From an uncultured Rickettsiales bacterium (GTDB taxonomy: Bacteria; Pseudomonadota; Alphaproteobacteria; Rickettsiales; Deianiraeaceae): 24,414 bases of DNA. Under the pieces are notes generated by a model that was not told the origin of the DNA, searched no databases, and saw only the letters and a program-made list of their open reading frames with translations. Positions 19,101 to 24,414 of this stretch are shown in pieces. Location: the NCBI GenBank assembly GCA_937906355.1, contig CALCWF010000083.1, positions 1-24,414 on the forward strand, given 5' to 3'. Numbering within the stretch: position 1 is the first letter of the stretch; every line of letters starts with the position of its first letter. Position numbers and translations under genes: made by a program.

Positions 19101-21426
19101 TATCTTCAATGTTCTTGATATTTGCTGGCTCTTGAATCATTGCATAGTATAAATCTTTTTCCATCTTAGAAAAGAGATTTTCTGCCTTCAAACGTTCAAT
19201 ATTATCGATAATACTTCTTGCCAAATTATAAACCTCGGAATCGGTAATTTTCTCTAATAGTTTCTCCACCTTTATCTTACCTTCCGTCGCGGACTCGTCA
19301 TCGACGATTTCACGCATGCGATCTATTAACTCTCCCGAATATCTTTTCTCCATTAGGAGTGCTTCGAGCTTTTGTAACAATCTTCCTGTATTCGCAACGT
19401 TGGCTTTATAAGAAACCTCGTCGCGACCAATTTTATTATTACGAGTAATAATGTGATTATTATCATGTAACGATCTATCCGTGTTTTTTTCTGCAAAAAA
19501 TCTATCATTCAACTGTATCGTTTTGCTACCGTCAACGGAATCACTATTTATTAAGCCCTTCTTATGATCTATCGAACAAGATTTTACTTTTGTCACATAG
19601 ACATCATCTGATTTTTCGTCAACTCGATATGGAAGATTTATGAACTCCTTATCTCCGCATTTTATCTCATTAACTCTCATACCATATTTTGTCTCTTCTA
19701 TAGAAAATGTTGTATTTGACGAAATTTTTGATTCTAAAAATGGGGTTTTCTTCCATCTTAAACAAGGTAAAATATTCTTTTCAAGAACATTAACCACACT
19801 AAGCTCGTTTATACAAAAGTCTATACATTGTTCATTCTCCATGTCTACGATTCTATATTCGCCATTATCATCTTTTCGCAAGAACCCGTATTCATATTCA
19901 TTGTCAAACATCTCCGAGAAATTATCGTCACACTTTCTTTTTAAAGAAGGATCGTTTAGCAACTTCTCGACACTATATTGTCTACCACTGACCGTCGTTT
20001 CAACTACGTTGACATAACTATCACAATCTATATTAAATTCATTAATACCGCATTCTCCCACAAACTCGCATGCTTTTACTATTGTATAATCTTTATCTAA
20101 ATTATTTTTATAAAGAATCATTCCTCCTATATTTTTATCCCTATTTTTGATACTTTTCACACTAATATGATCGCTAATGTTACCATTTAAATCTTTAGCA
20201 CTTGGATCATATTCAATACTCCCGACGCCATGTCCAAAATATAGATTTAGTTCTCTGTCTTTGAAACGATATACACCAAAAAGACCCATTGCTTTTGCAT
20301 CGCAAGCTGTGTATTCGTGATCCACTGCTGTAACTCCGAACAGATTGCCATCTTTATCTAATTTTATAGACTCAATACCATAACCATTATCTATGATATT
20401 AGGAATGTTGATTTTTTTTTCACACGAAGGAACCGTGAGTTCGATAATGCCGTTTTCATAGATTTTAACTCCTGAGGGTTCGATAGCATGATCATTCAAA
20501 ACGATAGAAAATGAATCTTTTTCTTGTTCTTTTTGTGCTAAAATTTCATAGTATTTACATTCAGGATCATCGTAGACATAGCGTATTTCGTGAGCACCGT
20601 TTACTTCGAGCTTAACGCCATAAAATTCACATTCACCATTCAACTCTTTGTTTTCTTTTGCCACAATACTACTCAATTTTGTTTCAAACTCACCGTTAGT
20701 AAAGTCATACTTCTTTTTGAAGGATAACGATCCTTCGCCATCTACACTAATAGACCATTTTCTAGTGTCTGCTTTTCCTTCCAGCTCGAAGCTTGATAAA
20801 CCAACGTCACAACACATCCACTCATCGTCCACACTTTTGTTAAAAACAAGTTTGTTGTTTGATTCTGATTGATTGGATTTTAATCTTGATAATTCGCTAA
20901 ACAATCCTTCTTTTTGAGCACCAAAATCAAACTCTTCTCTCATCTTGATATCAAGAATTTGTTTTGTTTTCATGTCAAATGATATAGATTCAATTCCCTT
21001 CACACAAGTAAAAAATGGAGTCTTATTTATAAGTCCGAAAGAAATATCTTCACCTTTTTTGAATTCGAAGGTTACAATATTGTCTTTACGTGTCAACGTG
21101 GAGACACTACCTCTAAGTAGATTGATATTGAAACATTTTTCAATTTCTTTCAAGAAGGCAAAATTCCCTTCAATTTTATCAAATTTAAGTTGGTCTTTTG
21201 ACCCGCAAATCTCAAAATCCTTTTCGCCTTTTATTGAGATATTACCTATTCTCATGCCTTTTTTAATGCTAATCTCGCCAAAAATAGAATTGAGTTTACA
21301 TTGCAACGGTTCATATTTGTAGCCTTCGTCGTCTCCTTGTGCTTCCGCTCCTGCAACGTAGCACACATTACCGTCTTCATTATTTATCTTAAAACACCCT
21401 ACATTTTCTTCACCTTCGAGAAGCAA
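13021..21426 (-). CDS. Giant repeat protein, segment 2: unrecognised beta-rich modules
   Basis: This is an open frame of 2,801 codons from a TTG at 21426 to a TGA at 13023-13021. The frame is actually open to 21561, directly behind the TAA of segment 1 and in the same phase. The TTG is only the first possible initiator: it has no separated Shine-Dalgarno sequence, and the first in-frame ATG is at codon 58. Segment 2 is therefore best read as a continuation of segment 1. It is beta-rich, with frequent Lys, Asp, Asn and Cys and no signal peptide or membrane span. It holds A/B units at 19905-19560 and 18314-17960, a helical Lys/Glu-rich island (19395-19045), a module shared with segment 1 (16446-16070), and repeated FD-x-x-TG-x-L-like strands. 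I recognise no catalytic motif and do not know its function. Its last ~36 codons overlap the +1 frame that becomes segment 3. Confidence 0.85.
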   Translation of the reverse strand: MLLEGEENVGCFKINNEDGNVCYVAGAEAQGDDEGYKYEPLQCKLNSIFGEISIKKGMRIGNISIKGEKDFEICGSKDQLKFDKIEGNFAFLKEIEKCFNINLLRGSVSTLTRKDNIVTFEFKKGEDISFGLINKTPFFTCVKGIESISFDMKTKQILDIKMREEFDFGAQKEGLFSELSRLKSNQSESNNKLVFNKSVDDEWMCCDVGLSSFELEGKADTRKWSISVDGEGSLSFKKKYDFTNGEFETKLSSIVAKENKELNGECEFYGVKLEVNGAHEIRYVYDDPECKYYEILAQKEQEKDSFSIVLNDHAIEPSGVKIYENGIIELTVPSCEKKINIPNIIDNGYGIESIKLDKDGNLFGVTAVDHEYTACDAKAMGLFGVYRFKDRELNLYFGHGVGSIEYDPSAKDLNGNISDHISVKSIKNRDKNIGGMILYKNNLDKDYTIVKACEFVGECGINEFNIDCDSYVNVVETTVSGRQYSVEKLLNDPSLKRKCDDNFSEMFDNEYEYGFLRKDDNGEYRIVDMENEQCIDFCINELSVVNVLEKNILPCLRWKKTPFLESKISSNTTFSIEETKYGMRVNEIKCGDKEFINLPYRVDEKSDDVYVTKVKSCSIDHKKGLINSDSVDGSKTIQLNDRFFAEKNTDRSLHDNNHIITRNNKIGRDEVSYKANVANTGRLLQKLEALLMEKRYSGELIDRMREIVDDESATEGKIKVEKLLEKITDSEVYNLARSIIDNIERLKAENLFSKMEKDLYYAMIQEPANIKNIEDKMTKEKNAINKKNAVNKDKSTIILEFQKSLKITYYHNGDIRCLFDSGEYLSYDIDFVNRWEYPSGISKKRLQYEWCLFSKGTFSKHVFQKKGALPSAFRTTEKVDVKVKFKVGDSECEEIIKGVKQLCFDKARNVCGINMHGVEEQDCDIRNDFTIPSKILSQYGIKRDKDLKVVGFEFEVDKDGFSTGVLKKIQLAPNEHLEGLECNDGKIRNFYGPVEISFTNDKKIDYANCSDVLDKTQFEKGLSCEKGFIHQNVERIPEFKCIKLEKKQDNRGIYCIPYNINDFSFGKTWIEKNSDGDYVLNYLESGACCSLFRGDSIKIDEDKHGRVKATFDFSQRTSFDDIVVFVKEPDIETVIQLPQKVTLEPDGSITCDGAMLPNFKIEGIKSVDSENVYLSLSKDAKIDPDARLVGVIEPVVEIKRKELIDFAATIYAKDVHIRGNDITEFTLEKDCSVAIKDVTQGTKEGDNRIILPAGSRVVVTKNSDGSRRYEIKTSNLLRSSLYYTTNNESRQIDSTKKIILTGTGIENFLKLSVASTVINGSIAKAKQSMVAAAPSSGSNASLIVQGEEKYCGEDGCNINTINGESFIKGITIDGGKGSRINEIVCERELTVKDDKIVSFVPSKKMGLYYNPIGHYFSCGHNISDSNINLIDLTGHEVMLKSLGKDSTRYEIVGFDLRDDGVYEARNYSGVFASATGTFFERCFLQGRGNVRIKRITGPDKNVLFAVDTTCEVCESNPGSKLMSRATFGDDKRTKEAWRIKHEDNFGYCSNGELANMGQNNTSNEQVTTITNGAQGRIENLKLKLSSSVTLSVDNGTQNNFVGQVDLYLDGAMFECTPRGNEVINFITISNDKEDKLVKDKLVEAGKNIDTIFIVRATQQLTVQAENNKSLVGRFCINGVTVELKEDNNVKDIGDNKISFVGTIQLVTKGGATLSIAGHGQLTLYVGKYINIRGNVRGATLEGTHIVGDVSGVCKRLKFSASTGELYEAESRDNKATYLKGTYVITSKKINLDGNESVRCIRRDFNDEAVIECDVKQGQSSKINFEVLHPNNLSDEKSIVVSLQDGATVVPPGNNKEKIRINKENEVSCDSKNAKTEMINKVVIGYYGGNKVSIEEKPNEIILKCCENEKGEKYYEVYGNGEKKMYFFGVKTRLMKQDGIEYCVLKYDDPSKLKKNITEKEKKYLMSSIASGTKFFVERDEGGSAVSKIYTGDGDIRIGVLNENGEGVQPDLFVYKIAKKVDINCGGNDNIKLKLDKESVSYKRNNEDVISSFEVYKKERDLSIEKNKTTLGRINISNLRDIQSGFSPKTFGEGGLFCMYGVPNGGEKESAYYYLEDKVKAITSLRNDFNIRSDKEIGSTLARIGIGEQVEWKIRKFVTNKGAMYASRYYDYGNNESKCVTYGVEGDGHDPLNGEAFVHNRIIKVIQDDGIGFIDYNDSECAYGFSFVENFNGIKRTETICRLYKDITGKELVLDSTMPIENVSIKENGEFRLSVNKTGCLIVNGSVVANTVVDCGSFACSFNEKQECCEVNTYMMYRGSSITGKITFSNGSFSKTIDLVNSKGRFLLGKDNNVLLQGRAGTASIGDTELVFDEQNDIIFQVTPFNEVFYDYNRSYEERIEAIKEPKPLWRDYKKWMEYKKECDELPLGALNEKDFKNGRRYRVHLVCNGGKFKIDKNYPHAEKLMEHFCAKDVVIMREPKQYNRSRKFANAMDSGLEDELDFYLTWVYYPELESKIDIKGVEFDFYEPMTHDSTNINSILGGAVDDYFNKDEKKIIENCIDFPLVLENGDVTINNDSFKHCVNNGNGLCCAEVKCLTFIPTDGNRSPKGRMHTIAGKMYDDEAKEVIVVNPLNGRYIKASKVLYNEKGEIKSFSVDKDNTPESLCFYLGNAVNEDGGRYFYLPEGALVVLKGNNKYEIQGAGGERGELSIRMAIELENCYNEKGEKVRIKVFGRTMKKKKTIFKDDNVGANFVVEKIDDKNFVSSLRNCATNHKIRAEDGESFYFKSDVISSPNANNSVRK
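16070..16446 (-). repeat. C module, copy 2 (segment 2)
   Basis: The landmarks are SLVGRFCINGVTVEL, KYINIRGNVRGATLEGTHI, CKRLKFSASTGELYEA and LKGTYVI. They match copy 1 in segment 1 in order and approximate spacing. This supports segments 1 and 2 being parts of one repetitive protein. A shorter related strand set, FVGQVDLYLDGAMFEC, lies just before it. Confidence 0.55.
16501..16530 (-). repeat. 15-bp direct tandem duplication
   Basis: Two 15-base copies (16501-16515 and 16516-16530) differ only at the last base. They encode the doublet DKLVKDKLV. Again the frame is preserved. Confidence 0.85.
17960..18314 (-). repeat. A/B module unit, copy 3 (segment 2)
   Basis: This copy reads CIKLEKKQDNRGIYCIP, then NINDFSFGKTWIEKNSDG and YVLNYLESGACCSLFRGDS. 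The NDFSF and KSDG landmarks match copy 5 closely. VIQLPQKVTLEPDGSITCDG may be a B-like half. Confidence 0.6.
19045..19395 (-). other. Helical Lys/Glu-rich island in segment 2
   Basis: The translation contains RLLQKLEALLMEKRYSG, KVEKLLEKITDSEVYNLARS and NIERLKAENLFSKMEKDL. This is long, Leu/Lys/Glu-rich and almost free of Gly, unlike the beta-rich flanks. It is probably helical, perhaps a coiled coil; no heptad analysis was done. It follows A/B copy 2. Confidence 0.55.
19052..19087 (-). repeat. 18-bp direct tandem duplication
   Basis: Two 18-base copies (19052-19069 and 19070-19087) differ at one position. In the coding frame they give a Lys/Asn-rich doublet, KNAINKKNAVNK. This sits at the C-terminal end of the helical island of segment 2. 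Confidence 0.85.
19560..19905 (-). repeat. A/B module unit, copy 2 (segment 2)
   Basis: The A half reads YGFLRKDDNGEYRI, CIDFCINELSVV, LPCLRWKKTPFLESKIS and SNTTFSIEE. It is very close in layout to copy 8 (VPYLRWNIVDKNILDSVKG). The following NLPYRVDEKSDDVYVTKVKS corresponds to the start of the B half, but the rest of B is weak. Confidence 0.55.
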
Positions 21427-21561
21427 TTCACCATCATCAGTTTTAATGGAACATTTATTGCCATCATTTAAAAAGCAAATTTCTTTGTTATTTGTATCCG
21501 GTACCGTGAAACCACACTCCGTTATACCAGCATCTTTGTCACAACAAATAAATCGTCCGTC
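21427..21561 (-). other. Coding-like bridge between the segment 1 stop and the first possible start of segment 2
   Basis: These 45 codons follow the TAA in the same frame with no further stop. They translate to residues beginning DGRFICCDKDAGITECGF, with the same Cys-, Asp- and Lys-rich character as both flanks. They contain no in-frame ATG, GTG or TTG until the TTG at 21426. No promoter, terminator hairpin or Shine-Dalgarno sequence is evident. This looks like an interrupted reading frame, not an intergenic spacer. Confidence 0.7.
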
Positions 21562-24414
21562 TTAAAAAGAAACGCGACCATATAAGCATTCTGTATCTTT
21601 ACATACAAATGTTAGTATTCTTGCACCATCCGACGCTTCGGAATAGGACACTTCTGCACCCACGAACCACTGAGGAATGTTTTCTAATACTTTATCTTTT
21701 GCATATCTAAATAAGTAATTATCTTCGTCGTCGTTCTTAACGTCAGTGACGGAATCATCAAGAGATTTATCTGTATAATCGGTTTCTTCGATACCTTCTT
21801 CTAAAAGATTCTCTCTATCGTAAAGTGAACCTTTTTTATTGACCGTGATTCTACCATCTATATGTTTTTCTTTATCTTCAATTTGACCGGCAAACAAAGA
21901 TTTTCCTCTCTTGAAGAAAAAAGTATTCTCAGGCACAAAACTCAGACTTCCATCTTCATTAAATAATATGTTCGTATCATTTTTAGCACAAATTGGCACA
22001 AATTTACCGTCATTATTAATATCTACTGGAATTTTTATTCCTTTCTCGCTATCATCTACCGTCCCTGTGTTTATTGTTTTTATTAAAAATCTATCTTTCA
22101 CATCGCTTACACCTATATTTATAGAACAATTCCCAGATAAGGTGCTCGCCTTAAATTGTTCTTCCGTCTTGCAATATTTAAGGTAAAATCTATAAACGCC
22201 ATAATAGAAATATGGCACAAGCTCAATCGATGAACTGTCAACATTACTAATGGCATTTGGAAAACCAAAACGCCCATCACTCTTCTTCTCAATCTCGACA
22301 TATTTATAAGTATCAGTATCCACTGGACATTTCTGTTCTTCTAAGTGGGAACTAAGATTTTCTGTATCATCCGCACTAACAGGTTTTCCATTTGCAACGA
22401 CCGATTTAAAATTTACACGATTCTCATCAAAGTGTATTTCGCATTTATTAAAAGGATACTCATGTGCTTTAAGGACAAAATTTTTTGCATCAGTTTTGCC
22501 ACTTGTTATCCCGATCAGACCGCGACAGTTTTTACCGCTAATTTTTGTACTTTTATTTTTATCGGCAATTCCAAAATTAATCTTTTCAACCCCGGTTGAC
22601 GCTAATAGATTGAGGCAACCAACAATGCTATTATTTGTTGCACTTTCATTGCAAACCATATAATATATACCGTCTAGACAGTTGTCGATAGTCGCCTTAA
22701 CCTCCACTAACTCACCCGTATTGATATCAAACATGAGCGTCTTAGCGTTGCGTTCGCAACTAACTATTCGCTCATTTCCGAGCGTAACATTCGTTACTTT
22801 GTTATTATCTGCCATCTCGAAAGTTATATGTGTGCCGTCCAGTGTTATTTTACTTATATGACCGCTGATTGCTAATTTTTTGCCGTTGCTTACATCCAAA
22901 TTGTATCCATTTAAATCATTATTAGCAACATCAAAGACATAGCTCCCATTTTCTCTTTTCAGTTCATGTTTCCTGAAAAGAGTAACATCGACTAATGCTC
23001 CAAACAAACAGAAAGAACCAACGAGAGCATTACCCTCAGTAGCCACTGCACGCATCACATCGCCAGATTGTCTATCTATATCTACGGAATGGAGATTTTG
23101 TGAATTTTTAATCATTGGATAATTACCGCTTTCAGCGTAGCTATCAAAACCACCGGTAAAACCATTTCTGAAGATAAATTGTGTTTTATGTCTATATAAT
23201 TTTATCGATTCAAATACACCACTGGAATACTCTTTGTTAAAGTGGGTATGCATGCCGTTCCCGAAATATAGGCTCATATAGGGGTTCACGTTATTCTTAG
23301 ACGCCATTTCCGTGAAAATTTCTTGCAACTTTTTTGCAGATAAAGTAAAGCATTCTTCGGAAAAAATAGAGTTTGTCGTAAGTTTCAGCTTACGCGATAA
23401 ATAATTTTCCATCTCTTTATCAAGAGAGAAATAGTTGAACTTATACAGTTCATCCATACCACGAGAGGTCTCTCTTGCCTTTTCGTTGCCACTGAGCTCT
23501 GCGTTGCAGAAACGCTTGAGATGGGACTGACATTCACTAGGCACGAAACCTTTTTCGCCTATTTTGACTTGTCCATTTTCAGTTAGCTCGACTATCGTTC
23601 CTGCTTCTATATCGTATTTTCGTCCATCGATACAAACAATATCATTTATCCGTTTTTTGGCGATGAATGCGGTGACTTCGTAGCCATCATATTTTTTATC
23701 AAATGTAATCACATTTTCTTCATCATCTTTGTCCTTTTTATTCAGAATAAGTTTAGGTTTTACAAACACTTTACAGCCAGCAAAATTGATTGCACAATCA
23801 TCAGATATAGTATAATTATAGCTATCGTTTTTACTCAGGGTAATAGAAGTAAGATTGTTATCTCTATCAATCATCATGTCTCCCTCGTTGTATATTTTCT
23901 CGCCTAATAAACTTCCGTTGCAAAAAAGAGAAATATTCAACAACTCTTTGTTTGTTTTTGCACCACAATTATAATCTTGATCAATAAAGTAGGAAGTCAC
24001 ATTTATTTCTTTACATTTTGAACCACCACCATAACCATAAGAATCAAAAGTTGTTATATTATCTGATAATCTCAAACTTGTAAGATTTTCACAACTACCA
24101 AGCAAGTTGTATGGTAGTTCTGTAATTGAATTTGGCATTATAAAAGTTTCAAGTTTTGAACAATAATCAAATACACTTTGACCTAAAGTTGTTAATGTTT
24201 CTGGTAATTCAATCTTTTCAAGACTTGTACAATCAGAGAATGCACTATTACCAATACTAGTAACACTATCTGGAACATTGATATATGTAATACCACTATT
24301 ATTGCAATATCCAAAAGCATTATTTCCTATTTCCTCAAGACCATAAGACAAATTCATTGATGTTGCACCACTACATCTATAGAATGCATAGTTTCCAATA
24401 GTCTTAACTGAACT
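21562..24414 (-). CDS. Giant repeat protein, segment 1: BspA-type LRR followed by beta-rich repeat modules (5' partial)
   Basis: The frame is open from the window edge (24414) to a TAA at 21564-21562, giving 950 codons. An ATG at 24357 is internal: the 19 codons before it continue the same leucine-rich repeat pattern (SVKTIGNYAFYRC), so the true start lies outside the window. The first ~140 codons are 23-residue BspA-type LRRs. The rest is beta-rich with many Lys, Asp, Asn and Cys and no hydrophobic run long enough for a membrane span. It carries a module with LVGSFCLFG, TLDGTHI and NTGELVEV (23050-22655) that recurs in segment 2, and one copy of the recurrent A/B unit (22308-21907). BspA-type LRRs are known from surface proteins of host-associated microbes; I do not recognise the remaining modules and assign no function. 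The last residues, CLYGRVSF, run straight into coding-like sequence after the TAA, so this stop probably interrupts a longer gene. Confidence 0.88.
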   Translation of the reverse strand, partial: SSVKTIGNYAFYRCSGATSMNLSYGLEEIGNNAFGYCNNSGITYINVPDSVTSIGNSAFSDCTSLEKIELPETLTTLGQSVFDYCSKLETFIMPNSITELPYNLLGSCENLTSLRLSDNITTFDSYGYGGGSKCKEINVTSYFIDQDYNCGAKTNKELLNISLFCNGSLLGEKIYNEGDMMIDRDNNLTSITLSKNDSYNYTISDDCAINFAGCKVFVKPKLILNKKDKDDEENVITFDKKYDGYEVTAFIAKKRINDIVCIDGRKYDIEAGTIVELTENGQVKIGEKGFVPSECQSHLKRFCNAELSGNEKARETSRGMDELYKFNYFSLDKEMENYLSRKLKLTTNSIFSEECFTLSAKKLQEIFTEMASKNNVNPYMSLYFGNGMHTHFNKEYSSGVFESIKLYRHKTQFIFRNGFTGGFDSYAESGNYPMIKNSQNLHSVDIDRQSGDVMRAVATEGNALVGSFCLFGALVDVTLFRKHELKRENGSYVFDVANNDLNGYNLDVSNGKKLAISGHISKITLDGTHITFEMADNNKVTNVTLGNERIVSCERNAKTLMFDINTGELVEVKATIDNCLDGIYYMVCNESATNNSIVGCLNLLASTGVEKINFGIADKNKSTKISGKNCRGLIGITSGKTDAKNFVLKAHEYPFNKCEIHFDENRVNFKSVVANGKPVSADDTENLSSHLEEQKCPVDTDTYKYVEIEKKSDGRFGFPNAISNVDSSSIELVPYFYYGVYRFYLKYCKTEEQFKASTLSGNCSINIGVSDVKDRFLIKTINTGTVDDSEKGIKIPVDINNDGKFVPICAKNDTNILFNEDGSLSFVPENTFFFKRGKSLFAGQIEDKEKHIDGRITVNKKGSLYDRENLLEEGIEETDYTDKSLDDSVTDVKNDDEDNYLFRYAKDKVLENIPQWFVGAEVSYSEASDGARILTFVCKDTECLYGRVSF
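21907..22308 (-). repeat. A/B module unit, copy 1 (segment 1)
   Basis: The A half starts YVEIEKKSDGRFGFP and continues to YLKYCKTEEQFKASTLSG. The B half is KIPVDINNDGKFVPICAK, then TNILFNEDGSLSFVPE. Both match the shared pattern derived from the other copies: G-x-[YF]-x-[IFV]-P, then L-x-Y, then T-x-I-x-F-x-x-x-G-x-[ILV]-x-F-x-P. The copies are far diverged and recognised by eye only. Confidence 0.6.
22655..23050 (-). repeat. C module, copy 1 (segment 1)
   Basis: The translated landmarks in order are ALVGSFCLFGALVDV, KKLAISGHISKITLDGTHI, CERNAKTLMFDINTGELVEV and LDGIYYMV. The same landmarks occur in the same order about 6.6 kb further along the gene in segment 2. The strand-and-glycine rhythm suggests a beta-solenoid or similar fold, which is an inference. 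Confidence 0.55.
23998..24414 (-). repeat. BspA-type leucine-rich repeats (five to six copies, 23 residues each)
   Basis: The translated repeats have the pattern L-x-x-I-x-L-P-x-S-[VI]-T-x-I-G-x-x-A-F-x-x-C. Examples are INVPDSVTSIGNSAFSDC, IELPETLTTLGQSVFDYC and FIMPNSITELPYNLLGSC. This is the BspA/TpLRR (LRR_5) type. The first copy is cut by the window edge, so more copies probably lie upstream. The repeats fade after SLRLSDNITTF into unrelated sequence near 24000. This stretch is richer in Ser and Thr and poorer in Lys than the rest of the protein. Confidence 0.88.

Noticed and set aside
21558..21570. Slippery T-run before the TAA as a -1 frameshift site
   Set aside because: The run is five T's, not the canonical T-TTT-TTA heptamer. 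The coding before and after the TAA is in the same frame, so one shift would not restore it.

Overview
The window is protein-coding from end to end on the minus strand, and the coding runs off both edges. I see no intergenic gap, RNA gene, IS element, promoter or terminator. Three open segments follow one another in the direction of transcription. Segment 1 (24414 to 21562) is already open at the window edge. Segment 2 (21561 to 13021) is in the same frame and separated from segment 1 by a single TAA. Segment 3 (from about 13046 to 1) is shifted by +1 and has no stop before the edge. Together they make about 8,138 codons (roughly 0.9 MDa), and neither the real N-terminus nor the real C-terminus is visible.

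The simplest reading is one giant gene, or what was one, interrupted by a nonsense codon and one frame change. Each break could be a sequencing or assembly error, a real mutation, or recoding. The evidence for one gene is that residues on both sides of each break have the same composition and the same degenerate repeat modules, and that no convincing start or ribosome binding site follows either break.

Layout from the N-terminal side: (a) 24414-23998, BspA-type 23-residue leucine-rich repeats. (b) About 24.0 kb down to 2.1 kb, a long beta-rich repeat region low in hydrophobic runs and rich in Lys, Asp, Glu, Asn and Cys. It is built from recurring degenerate modules that I do not recognise; the clearest is a 120-160 residue unit seen at least eight times. 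Lysine/glutamate-rich helical islands and acidic linkers interrupt it. (c) About 2.06-0.3 kb, a mixed alpha/beta, basic region of different character. (d) 1-205, a perfect 75-bp tandem repeat encoding a Ser/Asp-rich linker that continues past the edge.

The organism cannot be named. By eye the DNA is AT-rich (GC in the mid-30s percent). TGG is the Trp codon and TGA is not used in frame, so the standard or bacterial code fits. BspA-type repeats occur in many host-associated or anaerobic bacteria and in protists such as Trichomonas. A bacterium with very large surface or secreted proteins is my first guess, and an intron-poor protist is not excluded. Function is unknown; a surface-exposed or secreted adhesin-like or scaffold protein is an inference from the repeats and linkers, not a demonstrated role.
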